Assembly: GCF_048128805.1 (NCBI RefSeq)
Contig: NC_136010.1
Location: 15,355,980 to 15,419,979 of the forward strand
Direction: 5' to 3'
DNA: 64,000 bases
Source of the DNA: Centroberyx gerrardi
Lineage: Eukaryota; Chordata; Actinopteri; Beryciformes; Berycidae
In this document: positions 51,101 through 63,759 of the stretch, in pieces
Numbering within the stretch: the stretch's first letter is position 1
Layout: every line of letters starts with the position of its first letter
Made by a program: the position numbers and the translations under genes
The notes under the pieces: model-generated
What the model was told of the DNA's origin: nothing
What the model saw: the letters and a program-made list of their open reading frames with translations, nothing else
Database searches by the model: none

Positions 51101-51298
51101 CATCCCATTTCCCTCCAGGTGGTGGATGTGTCTGGGGCCACAGTGGTTGCAGAGGCCTTGCCTGGGTGCAGAGTGGACCTGCTGGAGAACTGTGGTCACT
51201 CTGTGGTGATGGAAAGGCCCCGCCGCACAGCCAAACTCATCTTGGAGTTCATCATCTCCCAGCAAGATACCAAGGGCAGCACCAAGAAGTCTTCATGA
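48173..51298 (+). CDS. abhd6: Monoacylglycerol lipase ABHD6
   Basis: Membrane serine hydrolase that cleaves monoacylglycerols such as 2-arachidonoylglycerol, and some lysophospholipids. Eight coding exons (48173-48297, 49020-49176, 49648-49761, 49904-50036, 50265-50422, 50545-50599, 50698-50798, 51119-51298) join in phase to 340 residues; human ABHD6 has 337. An N-terminal hydrophobic segment (about residues 10-32, FVIAGGTLAIPILAFVASFL) fits the signal-anchor. The alpha/beta-hydrolase triad is visible: Ser about 150 in GTSMG, Asp about 280 in WGKQDQ and His about 308 in NCGHSV. The oxyanion region LHGFSAHKDTW is intact. A poly(A) signal (AATAAA) lies at about 51,507. It follows the filamin gene on the same strand, as in human 3p14. 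Confidence 0.96.
48907..48970. repeat. (GT)n microsatellite in abhd6 intron 1
   Basis: A GT-rich tract with a few GC interruptions, ending about 50 bases before the acceptor of exon 49020-49176. Confidence 0.95.
50048..50072. repeat. (GT)n microsatellite in abhd6 intron
   Basis: A short GT run directly after the donor of exon 49904-50036. Confidence 0.9.
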
Positions 51299-51512
51299 TA
51301 TAAAGAATTTTAATTTTTTTCCTCCCATTACAATGTTTCACATGTTCTTGTAGCCTATATGATTGCATCGACAGATGTTCACTACTCAGAATTTACACTA
51401 AGGTAGTAGGCAAGGAAGGCCTATGCTGTACCACTATCATATAAGTCTATATAAATCATTTTTGTAGCTACAAATATTTCATTTGTAATGCAATTTGGAT
51501 GATGAAAATAAA

Positions 51513-52831
51513 GTCCCAAGCAGTCCTGTGTGAATCCATTCAGATGTACTGGTGTAATGTATTCATCCAGAGGTGCCTGTGTGCAGCAGCACCTCCTCCC
51601 TCCCTCCCACTTCATGATGTGCGCAGTTTTGCTGCAGCCTCGAGCGGAGCACAGCTGCCCGCTGCTACAGCTTTGTGTGTCAGCGGCAAACATCAATGAA
51701 TATCTGTCTGCACCATCTAGTAGACACAGTGGACCGTTGTTATTGAAAAGACACGTAGTCAAGAAAGAGAACTGGTAAGAGTTGATTTAAACTTCTATTT
51801 TATTCTGCGGTAGTCTAAATAAAGTCCGTTTTGCCAGCGAGCATCTTACTAGCGTTAACATTAGTTATCATCGAGCGAGCGAATGGTTTCTGGACTACTG
51901 GCGCGGTATGTTAGCTTGTAGCTAGCCAGCCATTAGCCAGTAAGCTAATAATGCTGCATAGCATTGCCAGTAGACGATTCAGTGGACGAGTCTGTATGTT
52001 TTTTTCTTGTTATGGAAATCTTGGTCTGTGGTCGACATCTTAATGGACCCAAACAAGATTTATGGACTACTAACGTCATTGATTTTTAATAAAATGTACT
52101 TTGTTGCTTGCTACCCTAGCTCGTTAGCTAACTTCATGTTCATTGCATAGAAACAGTGAATTGTATTTGGGTGGTATGGCAAGTTTGGACATTAGCTTGA
52201 CTACTGAGCGCTGTTACTTTATCTGCAGCTATACAGTTGTATAAGTTACCCAGATGGAAATAAATGGCTATATCTCCTTAAATTGTGACTTGAGCAGCGC
52301 CAGGTAGCACTCTGGTGGCATGAATTAGGTTTGATCCATGCATGCGTTATTTCACCTCTGCTTACACACACTCACACATACCGTACATACCGTTGCTTTG
52401 TCAGAAAGCACACCCAAATTTTCCTCAGAAAATGTACCAAATCTAGTGTTTTAAATAATCTCGTAACTCATAAATGAGCAATGTTAAATAGCCATTTAAT
52501 TTAAAATGCTAGCATTGCTTTCTCCCAGGCAAGCAAGCTCCCTGGTAGAGCAGTTCTCATCTAATCCAATCCTTATGGAAGGTGCAAGCTATTCAATTTT
52601 GAGTTAAGTGAATGCTATCAGATACTGCTAACTTTGTGGCAGAAAGAGCCTGCTAGCATTTTAACTGAGCCTGCTTGATTCGGCATCCTTCTCGTCCTTC
52701 ATATTCTTCATATCAAATTTTGTTACAGCTCATGTATTGTGACTCTTTTCATAGGTGATATTGAAGTAAACCAAACTACATTCATTGCCTCTCTGTTTTG
52801 GTTCTGACCAAGTGGGCATCTTTTTCTACAA
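51513..52831. other. abhd6-kctd6 spacer with probable kctd6 promoter
   Basis: No coding exon is seen. A GC-richer stretch around 51,590-51,775 ending in a donor-like AACTG followed by GTAAGAG (near 51,776) could be the untranslated first exon of kctd6. The remainder is intron-like. Confidence 0.4.
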
Positions 52832-53798
52832 ATGGATAATGGAGACTGGGGCCATAGGGTAAGAGATGGTTCAAAGTCAGTCCAGAGTAAGAGCAATGTC
52901 AGATGTTGCTGCTATAGAAATGTTTGTTGATTATCAGTATAGAATATATACACTAAGTGTGTGGTTTATTTTTGTTTAATGTGTCTACATCCCAGTAGTA
53001 ATTTATACTGTTCATAGTATAGACTAGAATTGTTATATGCAAATGATAATTTCCTTTTTCCTTATGCAAACTTGTGATTCTTATCCTCCTCTCTGCTCTC
53101 TTTTGTTGTAGATGACTAATCCTGTCACCTTGAACGTGGGAGGTCACCTTTATACCACCAGCTTATCAACCCTGCAGCGCTATCCAGACTCCATGCTGGG
53201 TGCCATGTTCCGGGGAGATTTCCCCACAACCCGCGACTCCCAGGGGAATTACTTCATTGATCGCGACGGGACACTTTTCCGGTACATCCTGAACTTCCTG
53301 CGGACATCTGAGCTCACTCTTCCTCTGGACTTCACAGAGACGGACCTCCTGAGGAAAGAGGCAGACTTCTACCAGATTGAGCCTCTGATCCAGTGCCTTA
53401 ATGATCCCAAGCCGCTGTACCCTCCTGACATCTTCGAGCAGGTAGTGGAACTGTCCAGCACACGGAAACTGTCAAAGTACTCAAACCCAGTGGCTGTTAT
53501 CATCACTCAGCTGACCATAACCACGAAGGTACACGCCCTGCTGGAGGGGATTTCCAACAACTTCACGAAGTGGAACAAACACATGATGGACACTAGAGAC
53601 TGCCAGGTGTCTTTCACCTTCGGACCATGTGACTATCATCAAGAGGTGTCCCTCAGAGTTCACCTGATGGACTACATCATGAAACAAGGCTTCACCATTC
53701 GGAACACACGTGTGCATCACATGAGCGAGCGTGCAAACGAGAACACAGTGGAGCATCACTGGACTTTCTGTAGGCCGGCGTTCAAAGTTGAAGACTGA
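52832..53798 (+). CDS. kctd6: BTB/POZ protein KCTD6
   Basis: Substrate adaptor for cullin-3 ubiquitin ligases; the mammalian protein targets HDAC1 in Hedgehog signalling and small ankyrin-1 in muscle. Two coding exons: a 27-base exon (52832-52858, MDNGDWGHR) and a long exon (53112-53798), giving 237 residues, the same length as the human protein, which begins MDNGDWGYMMTDPVTLN. The T1-type BTB domain (about residues 12-110) includes VTLNVGGHLYTTS, YPDSMLGAMF and GNYFIDRDGTLFRYILNFLR. The C-terminal half (TKWNKHMMDTRDCQVSFTFG) is nearly identical to mammalian KCTD6 as I recall it. A start at 53112 would lose only nine residues. Its position downstream of abhd6 agrees with human 3p14. Confidence 0.96.
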
Positions 53799-53799
53799 T

Positions 53800-55700
53800 G
53801 AAAATATCGTTATAGATGACATTAGTAGAGGTTTGTCATAATAATTAATTAGAAAAGTTTAAATTGTGATTAAAAGAGAACAAATAAGACTGTTGCACAA
53901 TTTGGAGATGTGTCACTAGTAATTAATATTTTATGGATTATTTTGATCACGGTGGTACGTAACATGCACAATGTCCAGACAGATAATATCAAAGGAATAC
54001 AAATCTTTTGATTTAATGGTGAAACAAAATCTGTTGTGGTGCACAAATGTTATTATGGTGCAAAATATTCTCAGCTGGGCTACCACAAGATACAAAGAAA
54101 CCGTTGCTGTGATGCGCATATTTGGGTACAATTTTTTTTTTATTATGTCCAGGAGTAATGAGTACGTCATTGCAAAAATAAATAAATAAATAGTGTGATA
54201 TGACTGCAAATGGTCATACTCAGTTTATCAAATTGTTTTTATTTTTGTTATTTTTGTTTTACAAAAACAAAAAAACATTTCTTATAAAACAGAAAAATGC
54301 AATCCTTTGCAATGTGTTTTTATTTAGGAACACTGTCTTTTACCCCCAATGCCAAACTATGCTAAAGAATATGGGTATAATTATTCCCTGCAGAATAATT
54401 GTGTATTTTATGTCGTTGATCTGATTACTAGTGTCTAAGAGCCTGTTTACACCCAATCCTGTTTGATTGTAACCAGATAGCCATGATTTAACACAGATTT
54501 AAGACGCTATGTCTAGATCTGGCATCAAAGCCACATGTAGACGTGTGTACATGAACCCTAATGGATAACAGTTTGGGGATTTAAGTCGACAGAAACTAAA
54601 GATTGTAAAATATTGTGCATATTATTGTACCCCTTAAACAAGTTGTCTTGGACAAAAAATAAGACAAGTTTTGGACTAGAGACACTTTCAACAAAGAATC
54701 TTTTTGGATGCAGAGTGGGCAGGACTGCATAATAAAGTATGATTATCCTTGGGCCATTTTTTTCTGGTGACTATAGATATTAAAATTAGTCTTTTTAGCT
54801 CTGTATTATCTTATTGTACGGTACTATTTCTAAAGACCCTAGTAGTGTTGCATGTGTCTGAGTGTCTTGAGTATGTATATGTATTTGCCATGTGTGTATC
54901 TGCAGTATTATGTCATCATGTTACCCATTAGAGCTCATATTACTAGTGATGTATTTGGTCTCCACAGCCAAATAAACCCATTTGTGTATTTGTCACTCAT
55001 TAACTTAGCTTTTCGCTTGACCTTTTTTGCCTTTTATGAGGACACAAGTGATTGCATAAGATGGCTAACAAGCTTGCTTGTGGCTAGCAGTGGCTAGTAG
55101 TGATTTTTTTGAAAGCAGGAAATATTGGAGGGGTCTTGATAGTTAAATATATTTAACCATAATCATAATATTTCTACAAAATATTACATGTTTGAATATT
55201 ACATTAAGTCATAAGGAAGTATAGGCTAATAAAAGTTTGTTGAGGCCTCAATTTTACAAAAAAGTTACAAAATATGCTACTGTTGAAGTCCAAGTAAAGT
55301 CATTACATGTATATCATTTATGGTTTTAAAGTGTAGCCTACTTCTCTAGCTTTCGGGTGTAGGAAATTAATTCAGTGAGTCTTTTCTATTTACAGGACAT
55401 AATGACCTTTTTTTTTTAGGACATAATGACCTAGCTCCCCCTATTTAAATACTGTCATTGGCTTACAAGAGCCAATGAAAACACACCCGGATGTCACGTT
55501 GTTAAGCGCATTCTTGGGTACGTGCGTTTTAACAGTTCAAATACACCGATTGGCCTGCCGTTGTTTCTGCTTTCGGTTACAGAGAACTCCGCCCGTTTGG
55601 TTTACAGCGGGTGTTAAAACGCGCGCACTCGTGTCCCTCGCTGTTGTAACACTTGTAAAGGACAAGTAAGGTCCATGCGATATGCCTGAAATAGGTTATC
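53800..55700. other. kctd6 3' UTR and spacer to uqcc5
   Basis: AT-rich sequence with several AATAAA words (for example near 54,177) that could end kctd6. No convincing gene is seen. The right end from about 55,490 is richer in CG and probably contains the uqcc5 promoter and first exon. Confidence 0.5.
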
Positions 55701-55817
55701 GTAAGAGTTTTTCCACAATATCGTGTCTTTAAATTGTAGAGTATTTCGGTGTCACTTTTGCCATATCAAGCGTATAGTGAGAAGCGGCCAGCACGCCTGT
55801 ATGTCCGTTTGTCCAAG

Positions 55818-57774
55818 ATGTTTTGGAAGAATCAGAACATCAAGTATATGCTGAGCCTTGTACCGGGTAAACGTCGTTTTGGGACGTACCGATTCCTTCC
55901 CATCTTCTTTTGTATTGGAGGCGTGATGGAGTGGATCATGATCAACGTGAGGATAGGGAAGGAGACTTTCTGTACGTTAAGTATAAAACAACCAACTCTG
56001 TTTTCTTGAACAGTCAAACGATATAACGTTACGTGATATAACATGAGGAGAATTGCTACTTCAAGTACACCTCGTGAGCTCCTACTTCGGAGATGCGATT
56101 TCGTAAATACGACTGCTCACGCATTCAAGTGCATTTGGTCGGAAATAATGACAAAATGGACACCATAACGTTTTTTTGGTGGGTGATGTTTCACTTTAGG
56201 AATGAAGCAACACAGTGCTACTTTGTGCTGCGGTGACATAATGAAGTGGAGAAAAAAAATCCATGCCAGGATTGCCAATTGATGTCTTTAAAAACAAAAA
56301 ACAAAAATGGGAGACAGCTAAAGTAGTGAAAAAAGAAGCATAGACCAATATTAGTAATTAATATGGGATGCCAAACAATAACATACAGTAGGCTAATACC
56401 TTGACCTACATCACTGTTAGCATCCGTTCCTGACATGTCTCATATTCTCTCCGCCCCCTAAACGTCACATCTGGGAAAAATCCGATTTTCGTCGTATTTA
56501 CCACTTTGGCTCGTTTATCTGCGCTGAACCCGTAATTTACAATATTTCCGACATGACTTGAATCTCCCATGTCGCACTGGCCACTCGGTTGTTCCTGTAC
56601 AGTACAGGTTTTTCTAGAAGGAGATAGGTGGGCGGGTCCCAGAAGAGACCAAACAGAGTCAAATCAGGCCAGTAGCTCGTCTGGATTGAATTTAGCTCTT
56701 CCGGATTAATATGCTGCTTCACTGTACTGACTTTATTAGGCAGATTCTAGCCTAGACGGTATAATCAATCAGTGACTGAAATCAATGACGTGAAGTGATG
56801 TGGAAACTGCCATGTTGCATGCTGCAGTGTACAGTCTGGTTGGTACAGGCCTGCAGTTAGGATTGTGGATGTACTGAATAGAACTGGGACAGAGCACAGT
56901 AGTTGACTATGCAGATGTGTCCTCCTCAGACTTTCCTATGCTTCTGTCCCCTCCTCTGCTGGTCTCCTATCAGGAAGCATGGAAAAACTGAGAGATGGGA
57001 GGGAGGAGGAGGAGGACAGAGGGGAAACTGAGACGGTTGTTTCTTACACAATACAGAGTGCAAGCAGTCCAACTTTTGGGACACACTCTGCATTTGTGTT
57101 GTTGAATTTATGGCAGACTAGATACGCCACATTTGCATTTTATAAACTTTGCAGGAAGAGAGCTATAGTGTTTTTCTTCTTCCTATAACCCCACCGATAT
57201 ATTACTTCAAAATTATCTGTTACATCCCAGGAGTCTGAGAGGACTGAAATTCCTCTCTCCCTCAAAGCTGCCCACTTTTCTTATCCTGTAATATCCTTAA
57301 TATCCTGAGACCTTTTAGCCATATCCATAGGATTATTCCTCTTCATAGCACACAACTGACTACCATTCCTAGAAAAAAACAAGAATCTAGTGCCTGGTTG
57401 CATAAATATACAAGGTGGTTTCATCCCTCGACTGTTGATTTGTTTCCTTATCACTTCTGTCATGGTCACAAAGTCTCTTCTTTGGCAGTCATCCCAGTTT
57501 TTAACAAGTATTACATGATAACTAATTGAAAATAAGACCTAGTTGGTAAAGTCGGATCATCCAGAATGTAGTCTCAATAGTCCAGCATCCTGCCACATTT
57601 GACTGCTCCAGCTATTACTGTATCAAAATTGTCTGTAGTATTATCATTTTATTTTATTCTCTCTATTCTTGTTGTTTGCCAGATGACGTCTACAGGAGAA
57701 AACAGTCAGAACGGGAGTACCAGCAGAAGATCACAGATGGTTTGCTAGTTCTTGATGAGCCTGCAGCCAAGTGA
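55818..57774 (+). CDS. uqcc5: Ubiquinol-cytochrome c reductase assembly factor 5 (SMIM4)
   Basis: Small mitochondrial inner-membrane protein needed to assemble respiratory complex III. Two exons (55818-55971 and 57683-57774) encode 81 residues; human SMIM4/UQCC5 has 70. Matching segments are VPGKRRFGTYRFLPIFF, the membrane-spanning IGGVMEWIMINVRIG and YDVYRRKQSEREYQQ. The extra length is at the C-terminus (about residues 70-81, ending DEPAAK). The reading frame is open upstream without another ATG in good context, so the ATG at 55818 is preferred. Confidence 0.92.
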
Positions 57775-57914
57775 ATGATGATGGGACATAATGATGACGA
57801 CACAGGTGTGAAATCTGGACACGTCCTTGGACACTTGTTTCCATCAGGCTGAAATGGACTTAATAGTACCTTTCTGGGTTAAAAAGACTTTATCGAAATT
57901 ATGGATGTTTGTCA

Positions 57915-58477
57915 TTAAAGGTGCTATGTGTAGCATTTTAACATCAATAAATCAGTACCACTTTAATTTTGAGACATAAGTATAATTACCGCAAACAAAC
58001 GAGACCATCATAGAGAAGATTGGCAGCCTCTACCGGACTCCACACTGCATTTAACTTCATGTGCCACTGGTTTGTATTTTGTAGGAAAATCTACTGGATT
58101 GCTTTATGGCACAAAACAGGAAGAAGGGTGCTGTTGTTTCAGAGATTCAATCGCAAATGGTGGAAGGAGTGAAAGGCAGATAGAAAAATCACTTCCAACA
58201 TGTTTACCCTCTTCAGTAAAGAGTAAACAAACACACGCAGAGACACTGGGGTAGGGCAACATCCTCGTGGCAGGAACCAGCGGGGTTTATGGGAAATGTA
58301 GTCTTCATTTTGAGAAACACTCGCACTAACAATACCTCTGGTGTGAGATAGAGTATACCAATCGTCTCAACCATGGTCTCACTTGTTTACAGTAACTGTG
58401 TCAAGGTAGCACAATTAGTTTGACCATGATATATTTATTTTAAAAAAAATGCTACACATTATACATACCACCTTTAA
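57915..58477. mobile_element. TIR element (MITE) just downstream of uqcc5
   Basis: The left end TTAAAGGTGCTATGTGTAGC is inverted at the right end (GCTACACATTATACATACCA then CCTTTAA), with a small insertion in one arm. The element is 563 bp without a real reading frame, consistent with a non-autonomous DNA transposon. It begins 140 bases after the uqcc5 stop and carries an AATAAA near 57,945 on the + strand. Confidence 0.7.
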
Positions 58478-58894
58478 CAATGCAAGACATAAAGGTAGCT
58501 CAGAACATAGTCTCAGCCAAAATGTAACAAAAGTAATAAAAAGAGTAATTTATTTATTAAATGTATTCAATACTGGCAAATGCCATAATTGTATGATTTT
58601 TAACTGCTTAAAGAAATTGTGTGTAAAGCTGTATTGCTCTTGGAGGAGGCTAAATGTATTGACATACCTGCACACTGAAGAACTGATGTATGAAATTCAT
58701 TTCTGAAAATCTCTATAAATTCTAAAACCTGAACTGTATGGCAGTGTTATTGAGTATATAAAAAGGTAACTTAAAAACATTAGTATTTACTAAATGGTAT
58801 TAGTTGCCATTTCATTATCTGAATATTTGTGTCTTACACTATAGAGCTTCCCCCCTAATGTAGTTCAATCCTCTGAAAGCATGCTTTGGTTGGT

Positions 58895-60544
58895 TCAGTG
58901 GTATTTTCCAATAGGGAGAGTCCGCAGACAGATGAAGCTGTTGGGGTGCTGAGCCAGCAAGAGCGGGTTTCCATCCAGTCTCACCTCTTCCATGTTGCTT
59001 CGGATGTAGTGAGTGTTGTTGCCTCTGCAGAATGTCTCATCTGTTAGTGTGGTGATGTTGTTGTTCTGCGGCCAGAGGAGACAAAATTAGCTCATGAACT
59101 ATTTACTAAATGCAATGCAAAAAAAATCATCATCATTATGCGTTATCCCAGTGCATTTACAGAGCTTTTCTGAGGAATTTAGTTCAATATGTCGATTGCA
59201 GTGAAGTAAAGATGAACTTACATTTAGGTGCACAGTGTGAATAGACTCTGGAAGTTGTGGTATTGCTTCCAGTTGGTTGTTTCCAAGGTATAGATATGCC
59301 AGTCTTGTGAGTTTCTGCAACAACACAAGAACACACAGGCCACTTCAGGTGAGGCTGCTTACTCAGTCTAACATCTAAACATGTTGAACTGCATTCAAGG
59401 TAAGTTTTGCAACTATCGCTAAGACTGAATAGGTTTCATTGTATGTCAGAACATTAGCACAAGATCACTGGACTGACTCCCTGGCTTACTTTAAAAGCAC
59501 TTGACTTGACACCCTGGGTTTTAAGCTTGTTGAAATTGGCATTCAATGAGATTAGTTTGGTAGGCAGCATGGGAAGTTTAGTCAGTCTGTTCTCTGCCAG
59601 AGTGAGCTCCTCCAGATTGGGAAGTTTTGAAAAAGCCCCGTCTTCTATCTCAGTGATCAGGTTCCCAGTCAGGTCAATTCTTTTTAACGTGGCTGGAAAA
59701 AGTCAAAACAAATGAAGAGCAGAATTAGTTGAAGACTCGAAATGTCAGAATTTGCCCCTAGTGTCATCTGTGTATATAATTTTTTAAAAACTATCAGTGC
59801 AGCATTGAATTAGACTTCTATTTACCCATGTCTGCAAAGTCCTTGTTCTTTATTTTGGTGATTTTGTTGAAGCGTGCATACAGATAGGCTGTTTCCTTTG
59901 GCAGTGCCGGGACGTTTGACATTTCGGGGGACACCTCCTCACAGTAAACAGATCCAGTCAGGCAAACGCACAGTAGGCATGTTGGCAGCTCTGAAATCAA
60001 CACATTGTTTCCCTCCATTTCATCTAGAATTAAATGCTTTTCTTACCTATGTTGTGAATCAGTCAAGTAATTAGTCTCATTGCTGTTACTTTGAAACCTA
60101 AAACACACTACATGCACATTGGAAGAGGACACTTGAACGGCCCTGTTATTACATAATGTGGGCTTTAGCTACATTCACAAAAATGTGGAAGAATGCCTCA
60201 GCAAACGTTGCATAATCAGCTTTGAAAATGCATCCGATTGTTGAAAACTATTTATCAGTGCAAACAAACATTACCATCAGCTTTTGGAGCCACTGCCGAG
60301 TCAGTGTCCGAGTCTCCATAGTCAGAAATGGACACGTCTGTCTGTAGAAAGAAAGAGTCTTAACAACACTTGACAGATATAATTATCTTCCAAGCTTAGA
60401 CTGTGTAGTGCAACTCCAACAGATACATATCTTTTTTTTTTTTACCTTGGGTTTTCTTGCTTCCATGTATTCACTTTTCGCTGCAGAAGATAGCATCCAT
60501 GGGAGCATTACAATCGTGAAAATCAAAGTCCTCAAGTGCACCAT
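58895..60544 (-). CDS. ogn: Osteoglycin / mimecan, small leucine-rich proteoglycan
   Basis: Secreted class III small leucine-rich proteoglycan of the extracellular matrix, involved in collagen fibril organisation. Six coding exons on the minus strand: 60544-60446, 60341-60275, 59990-59826, 59692-59490, 59314-59222, 59065-58895. They join in phase to 265 residues; the human protein has 298. The first exon gives a signal peptide ([16 protein letters not shown]). Then come an acidic stretch with one Tyr ([10 protein letters not shown]), the N-terminal cysteine cluster [16 protein letters not shown], about seven LRRs ([47 protein letters not shown]) and the C-terminal [20 protein letters not shown] ear with its cysteine. 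Teleosts have more than one ogn copy and I cannot say which this is. Confidence 0.94.
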
Positions 60545-61318
60545 TGTGTCTTAATTGCTGGTGAGAGAAGTGTTGTGAGGAGAGTGCTGTCTGCTGGTCC
60601 ATGTGAGCAGGAAAAATTTTCCATCCAGTTTTTATTAAGCTGCCAGTAGACCTTTGAGGAAGAGAAGGAAACAAACTTTAACTCACTACATGCTGTGCTG
60701 GTCTTACTCTCAGGTCTTGGTAACTTTCCTGACTATTTGTATACTATGTTTTTCTCTAGCAAACAGGAATAGTCTCTGTTGATAGTGGGGAGAGGATTTA
60801 GTCTAATGAGCACAGAGTGTCAATTACAGTCTTGGCTGATGGCAAATTGACAACTACTTAACACTGTGCTTTTTCACTTTGAATGTAAAAGGAACTTTGT
60901 TGTTGCTGGAAGGACAAAGTAGTCGTGTGTTTTGGGAATAGGTGGAAAAACATGGAAGAATGTTGACTTTTTAAATATATGAACAATCAGGGACAATGGT
61001 GACTTGGAGAGTGGAGAGAAAATAAAGACAAGAAACAGCAGGATATGATCACTGGAATTTTGGCTCGAGCCAAAGTGATTATAAATTGAAAAGCCAAGCC
61101 AAGCAATGAACTGGAGAGAGAGTATTACTCTGACCAAGTTCTCCCTTTAACTTCAGTTAACCCATGATAACTCCTGCTTACAGATGCTTTTCTGTTGTAT
61201 TCTGTTGCTTTAGGACAGTGCCACTCCCACATTAGAGTCGACTCAATTTGTGAAAGAATCATTTACAGCTAAGGATATAATTGTGAGGGTGTTGGGTTGT
61301 TGTTGTTTTTTGTTTTAG

Positions 61319-61387
61319 ATCAACTGCAGTCGGCAGGCTCTGGACTCCTACTTTGAGAAGATATGCAGCGACCTCCTTCCCTTTTAA
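61319..61387 (+). CDS. Possible isolated terminal exon, perhaps of cenpp
   Basis: After an acceptor (TTTTAG at 61318) an open phase-0 frame reads CSRQALDSYFEKICSDLLPF and stops at TAA. AATAAA follows at about 61,758. Human CENPP encloses OGN in an intron on the opposite strand and ends in a segment like ALESLIKSLCAE, which could align to ALDSYFEKICSD. No other CENPP exon is visible here, so this is a weak suggestion only. Confidence 0.22.
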   Translation: MNCSRQALDSYFEKICSDLLPF

Positions 61388-61769
61388 ATAATGGTAAACA
61401 TTCCTCATTCCAAGTAGCTTGACTCAAATTGACTTGACTCAGATTCAAATTCTTCAACATGAACTAAACTTTCCATCGGCAAATGCAACGCCCTCCTGGT
61501 CTTTAATTAGTATTCCCATGTCTTCTTCTCCAACAAGCATGGTTAAACATGACACTGTACTGTATGTGAGGTGTGAAACTTTATGCTCTTCCACCTGCAA
61601 ATTATTCATGCTTCCCCTCAGCAGAGGTAATAATACTAATACTTATAATCTAATTTACTCCTTGGTATTCATCCACAGGTATCCTGCTTTGCATATACTG
61701 TATGTCTGCATCTCTGGACACATGCAGTTGAGGCTAAACAGAGAAAGTGCATTGTTTGAATAAATTAAG

Positions 61770-63200
61770 CAATACCTGCATTCATCAAAACCTTTTTATT
61801 TTTTTTCTTGATTTTTGCAGTCAGTGTGGAGTCTGCTGTTGGTGAAAGAAAACAGTGTTGAAGAGCTGGAAGATGACAACCAGTTTGAGTCTTGGCAGTT
61901 ACTGATTTTTCCAAGGCGACCTCGAATGAATCTGCTTTTTCCCGCAAGTCACATGAGCTAGCTGAGTGTTCACCTTAGGTTCTCCAGTAATGTAACGGGT
62001 ATGCTTCACAGTCACTGTCTGGTATGTTTTGCAAGTCCACTCTCATGTATTATTGCCAACATAATATTTGTAGTATATTGTATTTATATAACCTATGTTA
62101 TTTTTAAAATGTTAAAATATTAAAGTATTAACAGTTGTCCTCCACTGCAGTTAACTCAAAAATGTTCTTTTGGTAATCTACAGATTCCATACAGGTGATA
62201 GTCAAGGTTTACAGACAGTTTCTGTAGGGCAGACCAAGGTCATTGTAAAAGGTGTTGGTTGTAGTTAGAAATGGGTTAATATACTGCTATTCACTATAGA
62301 CGAGCAAAAAACAGCCTTTTGCTGCATTGAAACAGTTATGATTCATGTCAAAGCAAATTCCTCCAATCCTCCAAAACATGTTTTTTGAAAATTAATTTTC
62401 CACCTTCCTGTGTGTTTCTTAAAGGAATACAGTAACTCTAAGCAAAAGCTGTTTGATCAGCTGACTGTTGTGTAGTTCCACTCCTTTTTGATTCAGCTCA
62501 ATAAGACAGAGAGATAAGCCTCAAATCACACAGCTGCACCTTGAGTGAGAACTGGCAAAACAAGCAGAACTTCCCATCCATAAAGCTCTGACTCTCTGGT
62601 GGTGTGAAAAGAAAACTTCTGCTTTTGCTACTGAGGGAAAATCTTCTCTGTCCATGTTCTGCTTCAAAAGACGTTAATTTGCTCAGCGCTGGGTGTAGGA
62701 AAAACAATCAGCATCAAAAAAGCTTGAATCAAACTCAACAAATCATTTCCACTAATGCTGAATTAGATTTCAATAATTGTTACAGATGGTGCGGGAAACA
62801 AGACTGGACACGCTGTAGGGCTTTGAAATGTAAGAACTCTGTCTTTTTCCCCCCAGTTGCTATTCTGTGCGCTGCTGTGTTAGTGCAGAGAATAACAAGT
62901 CTGTCAGATTTGTAGTCTTGGAGAGCCTCCACATCATATCCACAGCTGTTAGGTGTTATTTTTTTTGGTGCAGTCTGATTTCATATCAACCCAAAAAATT
63001 TTAAGTAAAATAAACACATTCTGCTTCCAAAGTATTGTTTTGAAAACTGAATGGCCACTATTTGAATATTTAAAAAAAAAAAAAAAAAAATCAATGAAAA
63101 AATCATATGCACTCAGCAAATAATTGAATAAGGAACTTGCAGGGAAAAAAAGCTGTCACCATAATTCTTTTGAGGATTGTATATCCAATATATTTCTATT
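61770..63200. other. Intergenic region without recognised genes
   Basis: AT-rich, with no exon I can support on either strand. A poly(A) tract of about 20 bases lies near 63,070-63,090. Confidence 0.55.
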
Positions 63201-63215
63201 ATTATTGTTCTATTG

Positions 63216-63350
63216 TTTGGGCTGCTGGGGGGCTTGTGGTTAGAGAGACCATGCAGGTTCAAGCCCCTGTGCTGGTAAACATCTGTCCTGCTGAAGTGTC
63301 CTTGAGCAATTTCCATAAGGGTATCAATAAAGTAGCATTGTGATTATTAT
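63216..63350 (+). mobile_element. tRNA-derived SINE-like fragment
   Basis: A box A-like GCTTGTGGTTAGAGAG is followed by a box B-like GGTTCAAGCCC, then CCTGCTGAAGTGTCCTTGAG, a sequence familiar from fish tRNA-derived SINEs. A short ATT-rich tail follows. It appears to be a 5' fragment of a SINE. Confidence 0.6.
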
Positions 63351-63759
63351 TATTGATACAATTTATATAACAATTTGCCCAGTATGTGCCTCCACAGCAG
63401 AAATTGTAGCATACTATATTAATTATTGACCATTTCCAGGCCATAATTCTGTGTATAGTAATTTAATCTGCTTGACTGGGGCGGGCGGCTCACCTGCGCC
63501 TAGTAAAAGGAAAAGTAGATCTCATGCTAAAACAGAAGTTTGCCCATCACTGGTGTAGCCTATCTTGTAAAAACGGCTGGCTATTTATAATAATTTATAA
63601 GTAATTGAAGCAGGAAGCTTTACGACCGACCGCAGCTACTTTTAACCTCAAGGCTCAAGAATCAATGACACAGTGTTTGAAGCAAATCTACTTCGCGTTT
63701 GCTTAGATTATAATCTTATTTGGCGTCTATGCTGAAGTTGCGTAAGGCAGATGTGGTGG

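Noticed and set aside
61214-61282. Possible small exon reading DSATPTLESTQFVKESF
   Set aside because: It would need a 36-base intron to join the exon at 61319, too short for vertebrate splicing, and the peptide matches nothing I recognise.
63216-63350. Candidate tRNA gene
   Set aside because: Box A and box B are present, but no acceptor-stem pairing or cloverleaf is evident and the downstream sequence is SINE-like.
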